NCBI RefSeq assembly: GCF_007095465.1
Contig: NZ_SDGL01000009.1
Span: forward strand, 28,066-92,065
Direction of reading: 5' to 3'
Length of the DNA stretch: 64,000 bases
DNA from: Lactobacillus mulieris
GTDB taxonomy: Bacteria; Bacillota; Bacilli; Lactobacillales; Lactobacillaceae
Below the pieces are notes generated by a model, which did not search any database, was not told the DNA's origin, and saw nothing but the letters and a program-made list of their open reading frames with translations. Of this stretch, positions 1 to 8,506 are shown piece after piece. The first letter of the stretch is position 1, and each line of letters opens with the position of its first letter. The position numbers were made by a program, and so were the translations under genes.

Positions 1-285
1 ATTCAACGACCACTTGACTTGATGGCTAATCAAATTAATGAAGGACTTTTTGAACAATTTCTTCGTTTCTTTAGTGTTAGACGGCGGCCTTGGTTACAAC
101 TAGCCAATATAGTTTTAGATTTTATTTTATGTTATATTGCAACCTTCCTAGTCCGCACTTTCCTTAACTTAGATCAAATTGTTGGCAATTCAGTTGGCAT
201 TACCTTGATAGTAATGTTTGTTTCAACTTGTATTGGGGCATATTTAGAATATGACAACCTTTCAATTGATCCTGGCCAACATTAA
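1..285 (+). CDS. Membrane protein of unknown function, 5'-truncated by the window
   Basis: I do not recognise this protein. The reading frame is open from base 1. The first internal starts (TTG at 19, ATG at 22) have no Shine-Dalgarno sequence, so the true start probably lies left of the window. The visible part has two hydrophobic stretches, roughly the segment after WLQLANI and the segment around GITLIVMFV. They are separated by a short polar stretch and preceded by a basic RRRPW patch, which suggests two membrane spans. It ends 2 bp before a convergent gene, and its terminator lies inside that gene. Confidence 0.5.
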   Translation: MQRPLDLMANQINEGLFEQFLRFFSVRRRPWLQLANIVLDFILCYIATFLVRTFLNLDQIVGNSVGITLIVMFVSTCIGAYLEYDNLSIDPGQH

Positions 286-287
286 CT

Positions 288-764
288 TTATTCACTGACC
301 TTCAAGTAAAGCACTTGGGTCAGTTTTTTTGTATCTAAATCAACTTTTTGTAAAACATATGGAAGTGGTGAATCGCCTAAGTTTTCATACACCTTAATTC
401 CTTCAGCAGTAACATCTTTTAAGAAACTAGGAATTGAGCTATTCAAAGGTGTTGAAAGATTGGCTAAATCACCATTTCTTTCTTTAACAGCCACTTCACT
501 TTTTGGTAAGTTCATCTTGAGCATCCCATGACTTTTGGTAAGTTCATGGTCACTAACAGCTCCATACCAATACATAAAGCTATCTGGATTAAACACAACT
601 AAACTTGCTCGATTATTTTCTAAATTATTTTCTTTCAAAAAATTAGCAAATTCTTCATCGTTTTCCATCATCATATTTTGTTCAGAAAAACTACGATTTT
701 GGTCAATTAAACTAGCTGGAAATGGTCGTCCATAAAAAAATAATTCATCAATTGTTGTTTTCAT
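288..764 (-). CDS. Conserved hypothetical protein downstream of recX
   Basis: This 158-residue soluble protein has no signal peptide or membrane segment, and I cannot assign it a function. Its middle (VVFNPDSFMYWYGAV, then a PKSEVAVKERNGDL segment) and its C-terminus ending in short beta-like strands faintly recall effector-binding (GyrI-like) folds, but this is only an impression. I chose the ATG at 764 because AGGAG lies 8 bp upstream; a longer frame from 785 would start inside recX. The RBS overlaps the recX stop codon, so the two genes are probably co-transcribed and translationally coupled. Confidence 0.55.
   Translation of the reverse strand: MKTTIDELFFYGRPFPASLIDQNRSFSEQNMMMENDEEFANFLKENNLENNRASLVVFNPDSFMYWYGAVSDHELTKSHGMLKMNLPKSEVAVKERNGDLANLSTPLNSSIPSFLKDVTAEGIKVYENLGDSPLPYVLQKVDLDTKKLTQVLYLKVSE
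295..330 (+). terminator. Rho-independent terminator of the leftmost gene
   Basis: CTGACC pairs with GGTCAG and an inner CAAGT pairs with ACTTG, followed by seven Ts. The hairpin starts 10 bp after the stop codon of the upstream membrane protein. It lies entirely within the 3' end of the convergent gene at 288-764, so those bases serve both as terminator and as codons. Confidence 0.7.
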
Positions 765-774
765 AAAACTTCTC

Positions 775-1590
775 CTAATATTCATCTAATTCTGAAAGAG
801 AAATAACTTCTCCTGCCAAAAAACGGTCAATATCATTATTTGAAAAGCCGTGACTATATAAATACGTTCTTATTTTATACTTTCTTTGGCTTTCATCAAG
901 TCTTTTAAAACGTTTATAAGCTTTTATACCTTGTTTTTTCAAAGCCTCATCTTCTTGCGTTTCTTCATTAACTAAATCTAAATCATCAATTATAACTTGC
1001 ACTAAATCAGTTCTAAAACCATGTTGCAATAACTTGAACGTCATTTTTTTCTTAACTTCGTTAAAGGCTATTTTTCCAAGTTGATTTTTTAAAGATTTAA
1101 TCAATCTTTTTCCCACTTCTATCCAGTCCTCAGATGAAACTTCTGCTAATGCATCTTCAATATTGTTATCTGGGACTTTTTTTAAGCGCAATTTTTGAGC
1201 AACAGAAGCTGGTCCATCTTGTCCAACTGCCAAATCATTTTTTATAAATAGTCGAGCATACTCGAAATCATTTAAATAGCCCAAGTTAATAAATTCGTTA
1301 ATTGCACTGTCAATTGCTTCAGGGCTTAATTCATGCTTAACCAAATATTGTCTTACTTCATCAACTGTTCTAATTTGATAACTTAAATACCGAGCAGCTA
1401 GTTCACTAGCTTTGGCATCTGTATCAAATTGTTTAATTTGTTCAATTTGCTTATCGGTCAGCTCACTGCCTTTAAATAATCGAAATTCTGTCAGTGTGCG
1501 CTCACTTGCTGAAAAAGCATATTTATCATCAAGAAAAATATTATATCGTCCGCTTCTTTTTTGTGCGGAAACTTTTGTAATTTTTGACAT
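775..1590 (-). CDS. recX: RecX, regulator of RecA
   Basis: This protein binds the RecA filament and modulates its recombinase and coprotease activity in the cytoplasm. It is 271 residues, close to the roughly 264 of Bacillus RecX. It shows the family architecture: an N-terminal beta region (ITKVSAQKRSGRYNIFLD), then repeated three-helix modules such as SYQIRTVDEVRQYLVKHEL and FKLLQHGFRTDLVQVIIDDL. The ATG at 1590 sits 8 bp after AAGGA; a second ATG at 1593 and one at 1605 are less well spaced. It is divergent from the rRNA methyltransferase gene and followed without a gap by an unknown gene. Confidence 0.9.
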   Translation of the reverse strand: MSKITKVSAQKRSGRYNIFLDDKYAFSASERTLTEFRLFKGSELTDKQIEQIKQFDTDAKASELAARYLSYQIRTVDEVRQYLVKHELSPEAIDSAINEFINLGYLNDFEYARLFIKNDLAVGQDGPASVAQKLRLKKVPDNNIEDALAEVSSEDWIEVGKRLIKSLKNQLGKIAFNEVKKKMTFKLLQHGFRTDLVQVIIDDLDLVNEETQEDEALKKQGIKAYKRFKRLDESQRKYKIRTYLYSHGFSNNDIDRFLAGEVISLSELDEY

Positions 1591-1730
1591 CATATTTCCT
1601 TTCACTAGTTTAATTCCATGCTATCAAAAAAAGTAACCTTCAACACTACTTTTTTTCTTGCACGTGTAGTTTTTTGCACTTAATATAATCTAAGACAGTA
1701 AAATTAGATTTTTGTAGAAAGAATTATGAA

Positions 1731-3107
1731 ATGGTATATCAAAAGAAAGATTTAAAAAAAGACATTATTATTACCATTAAGCGCTTAGGTATTAATGGTG
1801 AAGGTATTGGCTATTATAAAAAAAAGATTATTTTTATTCCTGGTGCTTTACCAGATGAAGTAGTCGTAGCCCAAATAATTAAAACACATCCTGGCTACAT
1901 CGAAGGTGAATTAGTTCGAATTAAAGAAAAAAGTCCTAATCGGGTGGCTTTCCCTGATAAAGTTGATCCAGAAATTGGTGGTCTAGAACTAGCTCATTTA
2001 AGTTATGACAAGCAACTTGAATTCAAGAAAGATATTGTCTTAGAATCTCTTAGAAAATATCATCCTCGTGGCTATCAAAAATACAAAGTTAAAAATACTA
2101 TCCCAGCTAAAGAAAATTGGCATTATCGTGCTAAAGCACAATACCAACTCGAATTTAGTAAAGGGAAAACCAAATTGGGCATGTATGCACCAAATTCCCG
2201 TCGTTTAATTGACCTACCGGAAATGCCTACCCAATCTAAAAATACCCAAAAAACAGAACGTTTAATCAAAAAATTAATCGACAAATATCATCTACCTGTT
2301 GCCAATTGGCGCAAGCATTTTGATGGAATTAAAACAATAGTAGTTCGTGAAGCTGTTTCTACTGGAGAAATGCAGGTTACTTTTATTACTATTGGGAAAA
2401 AGATTAATGGTTTGAAAAAACTAGCTCAAGAAGTTATGAAGCTTGATAACGTAGTTTCTGTCTTTCAAAATGAAACTGATTGGAATAATCCGCAAGTTTG
2501 GGGAAATAAGACGGTTAAACTAGCTGGAAAGAATCAAATTATAGAACATATTCTCGATAAAAAATTTGCTTTATCTCCAAGAGCATTTTTCCAACTTAAT
2601 CCAGAACAAACAGAAATTCTTTACAGCGAAGCTATTAAACTGCTTAACTTAACTCCTGATCAAGTTTTAATTGATGCTTACAGTGGCGTTGGGACAATTG
2701 GTATCATTGCCAGTGACTATGTTAAGCAAGTTATTGGTATTGAAAGCATCCCTGAAGCAGTTGAAGATGCAATGCACAATGTTAAATTAAACCATGTCCG
2801 CAATACTGAATATCTACAAGGTAGCGTTGAAAAAATCTTGCCACAACTAAAAAACAGTGGGGTTCCAATCGATGCTTTAATTGTCGATCCACCAAGAACA
2901 GGGTTAGCTAAATCCTTAATTAAGACCATTATGCAAGTTAAACCTGAGAGCTTTGTTTATATTTCATGTAATCCATCTACTTTAGCTCAAGATTTAGTAA
3001 TGTTAAGTGAAGTATATGATGTTCGCGTAATTGAAAATGTCGATATGCTACCACAAACTGCTCGTTGCGAAGCAATCGCTAAATTAGTTTTACGTAAAGA
3101 AAATTAG
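1731..3107 (+). CDS. rlmD: 23S rRNA (uracil-5-)-methyltransferase, RlmD/RlmCD family
   Basis: This enzyme uses S-adenosylmethionine to methylate C5 of a uridine in 23S rRNA. The 458 residues comprise an N-terminal TRAM-type OB fold (IKRLGINGEGIGY), a central domain and a Rossmann methyltransferase domain. SAM motif DAYSGVGTIGI lies near residue 315, the catalytic cysteine is in SCNPSTL near residue 412, and the general-base glutamate is in ARCEAIA near the C-terminus. The cysteines that bind a 4Fe-4S cluster in many homologues (CGGC before QHLSY) are replaced here by IGGLELAHLSY. I infer a cluster-free variant. Which uridine is modified (747, 1939 or both) cannot be read from sequence. Confidence 0.88.
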   Translation: MVYQKKDLKKDIIITIKRLGINGEGIGYYKKKIIFIPGALPDEVVVAQIIKTHPGYIEGELVRIKEKSPNRVAFPDKVDPEIGGLELAHLSYDKQLEFKKDIVLESLRKYHPRGYQKYKVKNTIPAKENWHYRAKAQYQLEFSKGKTKLGMYAPNSRRLIDLPEMPTQSKNTQKTERLIKKLIDKYHLPVANWRKHFDGIKTIVVREAVSTGEMQVTFITIGKKINGLKKLAQEVMKLDNVVSVFQNETDWNNPQVWGNKTVKLAGKNQIIEHILDKKFALSPRAFFQLNPEQTEILYSEAIKLLNLTPDQVLIDAYSGVGTIGIIASDYVKQVIGIESIPEAVEDAMHNVKLNHVRNTEYLQGSVEKILPQLKNSGVPIDALIVDPPRTGLAKSLIKTIMQVKPESFVYISCNPSTLAQDLVMLSEVYDVRVIENVDMLPQTARCEAIAKLVLRKEN

Positions 3108-3113
3108 TTTTAG

Positions 3114-3158
3114 AAAAAAAGACTAGTAATGTAAAATAACATTACTAGTCTTCTTTTT
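3114..3158 (+). terminator. Bidirectional terminator after rlmD
   Basis: GACTAGTAATGT (3121-3132) pairs perfectly with ACATTACTAGTC (3139-3150). It is flanked by an A-run on the left and a T-run on the right, so it can stop transcription from either side. Confidence 0.85.
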
Positions 3159-3162
3159 TGCA

Positions 3163-3208
3163 TTAAAAAACAGGCTACCCTTTTACTCTTCCTGGTAAGT
3201 AGCCTGTT
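3163..3208 (-). terminator. Terminator of the candidate ncRNA (and possibly of the mva operon)
   Basis: On the minus strand, AACAGGCTAC (3199-3208) pairs with GTAGCCTGTT (3169-3178) and is followed by six Ts. It lies 44 bp from the rlmD terminator, so the two are separate structures. Confidence 0.8.
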
Positions 3209-3482
3209 CATCAAATGGATGAGGTAGTATTTCCTCTAGTCACAATCATCAACATGTTTATCAATATATTGGCTGACGCGACCATAATAACATCACTTGT
3301 TCGAGTTTTTGCGAAAAGAACGCAACCTATTTTTAATAATCAAATGGAAAACATACGCGCAGCCAAATCATAAGTCTATTAACTATAACGGCTGACACCT
3401 CTTTTTCAGAGAATCTTCATTCAACTAACAATACAATTCTGGAGATAAAAACCTAAATTTTGTTACTTTCTACCTCTTCCAC
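3165..3482 (-). ncRNA. Candidate structured small RNA, about 318 nt, unrecognised family
   Basis: No open reading frame of useful length lies in this strand. The predicted transcript begins about 7 bp after a consensus promoter and ends at a strong terminator. Just before the terminator, its 3' part (CTACCTCATCC, 3217-3227) pairs 10 of 11 with its 5' end (GGAAGAGGTAG, 3470-3480), closing the molecule. Inside, TTGGCTGCGCG (3356-3366) pairs with CGCG-T-CAGCCAA (3269-3280), 11 pairs with one bulged base. A local TTGCG/CGCAA hairpin (3309-3325) and a CTCT/AGAG hairpin (3398-3412) sit within. A second GTCAGCC copy (about 3390-3396) could compete for the GGCTG strand. I looked for tmRNA, RNase P and T-box hallmarks and saw none; 6S RNA cannot be excluded. 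It may also be the 3' UTR of the mva operon, because no terminator separates it from mvaS. Confidence 0.6.
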
Positions 3483-3488
3483 ACTTCT

Positions 3489-3517
3489 AATATATCATTT
3501 TATGTAACCGCTTGCAA
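3489..3517 (-). promoter_or_regulatory. Promoter with overlapping cre (CcpA) site for the candidate ncRNA
   Basis: On the minus strand, TTGCAA (3512-3517), a 17-bp spacer and TATATT (3489-3494) form a near-consensus sigma-A promoter. TTGCAAGCGGTTACA (3503-3517) fits every fixed position of the cre consensus WTGNAANCGNWNNCW and overlaps the -35 box, the arrangement expected for CcpA repression. The mvaS stop codon is only 4 bp upstream. Confidence 0.7.
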
Positions 3518-3520
3518 GTA

Positions 3521-4678
3521 TTATTTCTTAGAATATTGACGAATATTTTCATTTGTTCCAGCAAAATACCAACCATTTGCATCAGAATTTATTTCTTCAC
3601 TAGCAGCCAAGTCTTTCAAACTATCATTAAATATTTCTTCATATTCTGAAACCGTTAATTTTTTACGATTTTCTAGCAGTTCTTTATGCTTTGCAGGATA
3701 TAATTGTTTTTCGTATCCTTCTACTAAACGACCAGTAAAGAATTCTGCCATTGCACCTGAACCATATGAAAATAGTCCAATTAAACTCCCTGCCTTTGGT
3801 TGATCTACTTCTAATAAACTAAGTAAAGACATGTAAAGTGAAGCTGTATAAATATTACCAACTTCTTTACTATAAGTTGCACTTGCTACAAATTTATCAA
3901 GCAGTCTAGCACATGTTTCAGGTTCTTGACCTTCAATAGCTAATTTAAGAGCTTTTTGTCCCATTTTAGTAAATGGCAAGTGGAACAATAATGCTTCAAA
4001 GTCACTCGTCTTCAAGTTTTGCTTTTGAGTATAATCTTCAAAACAATTCTTGAAGAAATCAAGATAAACATTAGTTGAGTATTTACCATCAACTAAAGCA
4101 CATTTGAAATTGTTAGGGCGCCAAAAATCATCAATATCATCAGAATACATACTAGTTTCACTATCAATTTCTAAGATACTTGGGTCTTTTTTAATAAGTA
4201 AACTAATACTACCAGCACCTTGCGTAACTTCACCAGGTGTTGCTACGCCATAACGCGCAATATCACTACCAATAACAATTGCGGTCTTATCTTCATGTGC
4301 TCTAACATAATCAATTGCTGTCAAAATAGCTGCTGTTAAGCCAAAGCAAGCTTCTTTCAATTCAAAAGTTCTAATATTTTTGGGTAAATTCAAAGCCTTT
4401 TTGACAAATAATGAAGCAGACTTAGATTGATCGACACTTGATTCCGTACCAAATACTAGCAATCCTAACTTTTCAAGATCAATTTCATCAATATATTCAC
4501 TAGTTGCATTGATTGCCATTGATACAGCATCTTGACTTTTATCTGCAACCGCCATTTTATTTTGGCCAATTCCAATTAAAAACTTGCCAGGATCTACATT
4601 TCTTGCTTCAGCTAAATCCACCATATCGACAAATTTATTTGGTGTATAAAAACCTATTTTATCAATACCGACTTTCAT
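3521..4678 (-). CDS. mvaS: Hydroxymethylglutaryl-CoA synthase
   Basis: This enzyme condenses acetyl-CoA with acetoacetyl-CoA to HMG-CoA, the second step of the mevalonate route to isopentenyl diphosphate and undecaprenyl lipids. At 385 residues it has the usual bacterial length. Glu79 (in FGTES), Cys111 (in EACFGLTA) and His233 (in LLFHLPF) fall exactly at the positions of the known catalytic triad of the staphylococcal and enterococcal enzymes. It starts 2 bp after the mvaA stop, with GAGG further upstream inside mvaA. It is the last gene of a thiolase-mvaA-mvaS operon. Confidence 0.97.
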   Translation of the reverse strand: MKVGIDKIGFYTPNKFVDMVDLAEARNVDPGKFLIGIGQNKMAVADKSQDAVSMAINATSEYIDEIDLEKLGLLVFGTESSVDQSKSASLFVKKALNLPKNIRTFELKEACFGLTAAILTAIDYVRAHEDKTAIVIGSDIARYGVATPGEVTQGAGSISLLIKKDPSILEIDSETSMYSDDIDDFWRPNNFKCALVDGKYSTNVYLDFFKNCFEDYTQKQNLKTSDFEALLFHLPFTKMGQKALKLAIEGQEPETCARLLDKFVASATYSKEVGNIYTASLYMSLLSLLEVDQPKAGSLIGLFSYGSGAMAEFFTGRLVEGYEKQLYPAKHKELLENRKKLTVSEYEEIFNDSLKDLAASEEINSDANGWYFAGTNENIRQYSKK

Positions 4679-4680
4679 TC

Positions 4681-5907
4681 TTAACTATTTTCCTCTCTAA
4701 TCTTTTGTAAAAAATTCTTTGCATCAGTTTCACCATAGCGTTTTTGCTCTTGCATCAACTGCTTTACTGCTTTTTTTTCATTATCAGTAGCAGATAAATT
4801 TTTCAAAACATTGCGAATTTGCAAATTCATATGGCCCTTTTGAATACCAACAGTTGAAATAGCAAGTAATGCTGCCAGATTATTCGCTAATCCAACAGTT
4901 GCAATAAGTTCAGCTAGTTCACTGACGCTAACTTGCCCCAAAATATTATATGCTACTTGTACATCACTACGTGACTTAATGGAGCCCCCAACCACGCCAA
5001 TAGCAAGAGGCAAGCTTATCTCACCAACTAGCTTACCATCTTCAATCTGCCAGCTGCTCAAGCTTTGATATGTACCTGATAGACTGGCTGCCTGATGACA
5101 AGCCGCCTCTACTGCTCGAAAATCATTTCCTGTTGCAAGTAAAATTGCATCTACACCATTCATAATTCCCTTATTGTTAGTAACAGCACGATAAGAATCT
5201 TGCTTACCAATTTTGCTAAGTAAGGCAACTTTTTGAGCAATTTCTTCTCCAATTTTTTTATCTTGGGTTTTAGTTAAGCTTGCAAAAGCTAAAGATACTT
5301 TAGCGTGAGTAAATTGACTAGGATAATTAGATAAAATTGCATATAATTTTTCAACAGCAAATTCTTGACTAATTTTTTGTCCCAAAAATTCTAGGATTGC
5401 ATTAGTTCGATTAGCCCCCATGCTTTCAGCAGGATCAACCAGAACTCGTAAAAAAAGCAAATTATCTTTTAATTCAGAGACAATTTTTTTGACACCGCCA
5501 CCATGCTTAACCAAAGAAGCAAATTCTTGGTTGGCAGCATTTAAATAACTAAGCTCTTTACTTTTAAAGCTTGCTAATGAGAATTTCTCTACTTTGAAAA
5601 CTAATTGTCCCCAAATTCCTGTCCGCTCACTTTTGGCAATAGCACCACCATTTTGATTAAAGATATTTAACCCATGGTTGGCTGCTGCAACAACTGACGC
5701 TTCTTCAGTTGCCATTGGAATTTGAAAGCTTTTGCCATTAACAACTGCTACTTGCAGAATTGATAATGGTAAGGTCAACTTACCTATTACATTTTCACTA
5801 AGTGTATCTAATTCTGCTAACAAGTCATAATCAACTTTATTAAGCTTAATTCCTTTCTGAAGTAAGCTTTCTCGTCGCTCACTTGCAGACAACTGATAAA
5901 ATTTCAC
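4681..5907 (-). CDS. mvaA: Hydroxymethylglutaryl-CoA reductase, class II
   Basis: This enzyme reduces HMG-CoA to mevalonate with NAD(P)H. The 408 residues carry the substrate-binding ENVIGKLTLPLSI segment, a variant of the dinucleotide-binding DAMGAN motif (here ESMGANRTN) and the C-terminal catalytic histidine in GHMNLQIRN. The first codon is GTG at 5907, 2 bp after the thiolase stop, with only a weak Shine-Dalgarno sequence, so translation is probably coupled to the upstream gene. It is the middle gene of the mevalonate operon. Confidence 0.96.
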   Translation of the reverse strand: MKFYQLSASERRESLLQKGIKLNKVDYDLLAELDTLSENVIGKLTLPLSILQVAVVNGKSFQIPMATEEASVVAAANHGLNIFNQNGGAIAKSERTGIWGQLVFKVEKFSLASFKSKELSYLNAANQEFASLVKHGGGVKKIVSELKDNLLFLRVLVDPAESMGANRTNAILEFLGQKISQEFAVEKLYAILSNYPSQFTHAKVSLAFASLTKTQDKKIGEEIAQKVALLSKIGKQDSYRAVTNNKGIMNGVDAILLATGNDFRAVEAACHQAASLSGTYQSLSSWQIEDGKLVGEISLPLAIGVVGGSIKSRSDVQVAYNILGQVSVSELAELIATVGLANNLAALLAISTVGIQKGHMNLQIRNVLKNLSATDNEKKAVKQLMQEQKRYGETDAKNFLQKIREENS

Positions 5908-5909
5908 CT

Positions 5910-7055
5910 TTATTTCACCCGCTCGATTTCAAAAGCAATTGCTAACCCGCCACCAATGCACAAACTAGCAATTCCTCTTTCTTTATTTTCACTAATTAAA
6001 GAATGAGCTAAAGTACCTAAAATTCTCGCACCACTTGCTCCTAAAGGATGCCCTAAAGCCAAAGCACCACCATGGATATTAACCTTGTTATGATCTAAAT
6101 GCAATTCTTTTTCAACAGCTAAACTAGTAGCTGCAAAAGCCTCATTAATTTCAAATAAATCAATATCAGCAAGTTTTTGTCCAGTTTCTTGGAGTAATTT
6201 TTCAATGGCTACTTTTGGACCAAAGCCCATTATTTGTGGATCAAGTCCTACTTCTGCATAGGCACTTAACTTAGCAAGAGGTTTAAGGTTTAATTCCTTA
6301 ACTTTATCCTCAGTAGCTAAAATTAACATACTTGCACCATCAGATAATGAAGATGAATTACCTGCTGTTGCAACACCATCTGCTTTAAAAACGGTTTTTA
6401 AACTAGCTAATTTTTCAACACTAGAGTCAGGACGTACATTTTCGTCATAGCTTAAATCAACTACTGGGCTAATTTCTTGGTCAAAGAAGCCGTGCTCTTG
6501 AGCTATAGCTGCTTTTTTATGTGAATCTACACTAAACTCATCAGCTTGTTGACGACTAATACCATATTTAATAGCTACATTCTCACAAGTATTACCCATT
6601 AACTTATTACTAAAAGCATCAGTTAATCCATCATAAAGCATACTATCAATAAAGTGGGGATTATCTTTTTCAGACTTTTTAGCTAAGAGTGGAGCATTGG
6701 TCATACTTTCACTACCACCAACCGCTACTAATTTTAAATCACCAATGAGCATTTGCGCTTGAGCTAACCGAACTGCTTTAAGTGATGAACCACAAACTTC
6801 ATTAATCGTTGTGGCAACACTTTCATTTTTCATACCACTATTAATAGCAACTTGGCGAGCCATGTTTTGTCCAAGTCCTGCACTTAAGACATTTCCCATA
6901 AACAAGGCATCTAACTCATTAGAACGCAAATTAGCAGCCATTAAGGCGTCTTTAAGGGCAAATGTCCCTAATTCTACGGCATTAAAAGCTGCTAATTGTC
7001 CACGGTAGCGGCCAAAAGGTGTTCTTTTAGCCGCTACAATATAAATGTTTTGCAT
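5910..7055 (-). CDS. Acetyl-CoA C-acetyltransferase (thiolase)
   Basis: This thiolase joins two acetyl-CoA to acetoacetyl-CoA, the entry step of the mevalonate pathway. The 381-residue protein shows the complete thiolase signature set: acylated Cys88 in NEVCGSSL, NEAFAATS, the histidine in GGALALGHPLGASGAR and the second cysteine in CIGGGLA. The ATG at 7055 follows AGAGG at good spacing; an ATG 15 bp upstream has no RBS. It lies first in the operon with mvaA and mvaS, which identifies it as the biosynthetic rather than a degradative thiolase. The hydrolase gene 41 bp upstream may be on the same transcript. Confidence 0.95.
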   Translation of the reverse strand: MQNIYIVAAKRTPFGRYRGQLAAFNAVELGTFALKDALMAANLRSNELDALFMGNVLSAGLGQNMARQVAINSGMKNESVATTINEVCGSSLKAVRLAQAQMLIGDLKLVAVGGSESMTNAPLLAKKSEKDNPHFIDSMLYDGLTDAFSNKLMGNTCENVAIKYGISRQQADEFSVDSHKKAAIAQEHGFFDQEISPVVDLSYDENVRPDSSVEKLASLKTVFKADGVATAGNSSSLSDGASMLILATEDKVKELNLKPLAKLSAYAEVGLDPQIMGFGPKVAIEKLLQETGQKLADIDLFEINEAFAATSLAVEKELHLDHNKVNIHGGALALGHPLGASGARILGTLAHSLISENKERGIASLCIGGGLAIAFEIERVK

Positions 7056-7096
7056 CAAATTTCCTCTCATTTCTCCAAAATCTGATGCTAATTTTA

Positions 7097-8050
7097 CTAT
7101 TTGATGTACTTATTTAAAAATGCTTTGATTTTAGCTTTATATTCTTGCGGATGTGTTGCAAATGACTTAGCATGACTGGCCCCTGGAACTACCCATAGCT
7201 GCTTAGGGCCGTTGCTTGCTCGATAATTTTTATAAACCATTTCAGTTGGTACAAAATTATCTTTAGCTCCATGAATAAACATCATTGGCTTAGTATTTTT
7301 CTTGAGCATCTTGATACTATCTGCATCCCCCAAGAAATAACCTGCTCTTAAACGAGTTATTCCACTCAACACTTCTACTAATGGGAAACGTGGAAAGGTT
7401 GGCATATTATACAAAGCTTGAGCTTCATGCTCTATCTCATTCTTAGCATTAGTATATCCGCAATCTTCAATAAAAGCCTTAACCTGACTAGGCAACTTCA
7501 AACCACTAGTCATCATCGTTGTAGCTCCACCCATTGAAACCCCAAAGATTACAATCTCCTGCTTCGGATTATCTTTAAGTAATTTTTGAGTCCACTTTTT
7601 CACATCATCTTTTTCCATCCAACCATATCCAACATAATTCCCTTGACTTTGACCATGTCCACGTGCATCTGGCAACAAGACATTGTAGCCCAATGAATGA
7701 AATAATGCGGCATATTCACCCATTCCATCTTTGTTATTCATATAGCCATGCAAAATGATTACAGTTTTTTGGGAATTGCCATTTTTGATATAATTAGCAT
7801 CGAGTCGCAACTTATTATCACTACTCATCATATAAAGATGCTTCTTAGTAGCTTTTTTATACCAAAGTTTTTCCTGATACAAAGGATCTGACTTAGTCAG
7901 AGGTTTACTACTGCTTAAAAATGTTTTGTGTCCTGGAACTACTGCTACATTATAAAAGTACATTCCTGCTCCTAAAAAAGCTAAAACTATAAAAGCAAAA
8001 ATGCCACCAAGCCATTTTAATCGCTTAGACTTCTTCGCGTTCTTTTCCAT
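7097..8050 (-). CDS. Membrane-anchored alpha/beta hydrolase
   Basis: This 317-residue protein has a basic N-terminus (KNAKKSKRLKW) and one hydrophobic segment (about residues 14-36), so the catalytic domain is probably outside the membrane. The serine hydrolase motifs are clear: HGYMNNKDG (oxyanion region), DARGHGQS, nucleophile elbow GVSMGG, acid loop HGAKDNFVP and the catalytic histidine in GASHAKS. The substrate is unknown; relatives are annotated as BAAT/acyl-CoA thioester hydrolase-like esterases. Of the two adjacent ATGs (8050, 8053) the inner one has better spacing to GGTGGAG. No terminator separates it from the thiolase gene. Confidence 0.85.
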   Translation of the reverse strand: MEKNAKKSKRLKWLGGIFAFIVLAFLGAGMYFYNVAVVPGHKTFLSSSKPLTKSDPLYQEKLWYKKATKKHLYMMSSDNKLRLDANYIKNGNSQKTVIILHGYMNNKDGMGEYAALFHSLGYNVLLPDARGHGQSQGNYVGYGWMEKDDVKKWTQKLLKDNPKQEIVIFGVSMGGATTMMTSGLKLPSQVKAFIEDCGYTNAKNEIEHEAQALYNMPTFPRFPLVEVLSGITRLRAGYFLGDADSIKMLKKNTKPMMFIHGAKDNFVPTEMVYKNYRASNGPKQLWVVPGASHAKSFATHPQEYKAKIKAFLNKYIK

Positions 8051-8097
8051 CATGTGCTCCACCGTCTTTCATATACTATTCAAAATAAGCTTTTAAC

Positions 8098-8106
8098 AGT
8101 ATATCA
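8098..8106 (-). promoter_or_regulatory. Extended -10 promoter of the hydrolase-mevalonate transcript
   Basis: On the minus strand TGATATACT forms an extended -10 (TGn plus TATACT). The matching -35 (TTCCTA at 17 bp) is poor. It lies about 50 bp upstream of the hydrolase start. Confidence 0.45.
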
Positions 8107-8221
8107 CTAAAGAGAACAGATAGGAAATATCAAAAAGTAAAATTAGCTCTTCTTTACGATATTATCCCAAATATAGGCATATAAAAAGTAATAAATATTT
8201 AATTAAAGAGAAAGTTAATAA

Positions 8222-8506
8222 ATGAGATTAATTGATTTTTTACAAGTAAGCAAAGATTTAACTGGTCAGACCCAATTTTATTTAAAACAAGAAAGCCAAC
8301 TTTTGCCATTAACAAAATTAAGTCTAACCAGTACTCATTGTTTTCTTTATTCAGGAACTACACCATTAACTAAAGATAAGATTTTTAATATAATAGCTCG
8401 AACAAAAAATAAACAAATCGAGCTTAAAATTATCATTAATAATCATGAATTTCCAGTCTATGGTTTACAGATTATCGTGGACAAAAAAATAGCCATTTTA
8501 ATGTAA
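8222..8506 (+). CDS. Small hypothetical protein
   Basis: I do not recognise this 94-residue protein. It is soluble, has no cysteine cluster or membrane segment, and alternates basic and hydrophobic residues in a pattern of likely beta strands (KQIELKIIINNHEFPVYG). A weak AAAGAG sequence precedes the ATG. It stands alone between two divergent or convergent minus-strand units and shares a bidirectional terminator with galU. Codon use resembles the neighbours. Confidence 0.5.
   Translation: MRLIDFLQVSKDLTGQTQFYLKQESQLLPLTKLSLTSTHCFLYSGTTPLTKDKIFNIIARTKNKQIELKIIINNHEFPVYGLQIIVDKKIAILM

Noticed and set aside
3163..3482. tmRNA, RNase P RNA or T-box leader
   Set aside because: No tRNA-like end with CCA, no RNase P core (AGAGGAAAGUCC-type) and no AGGGTGGNACCGCG T-box; the segment also ends in a terminator with no gene after it on that strand.
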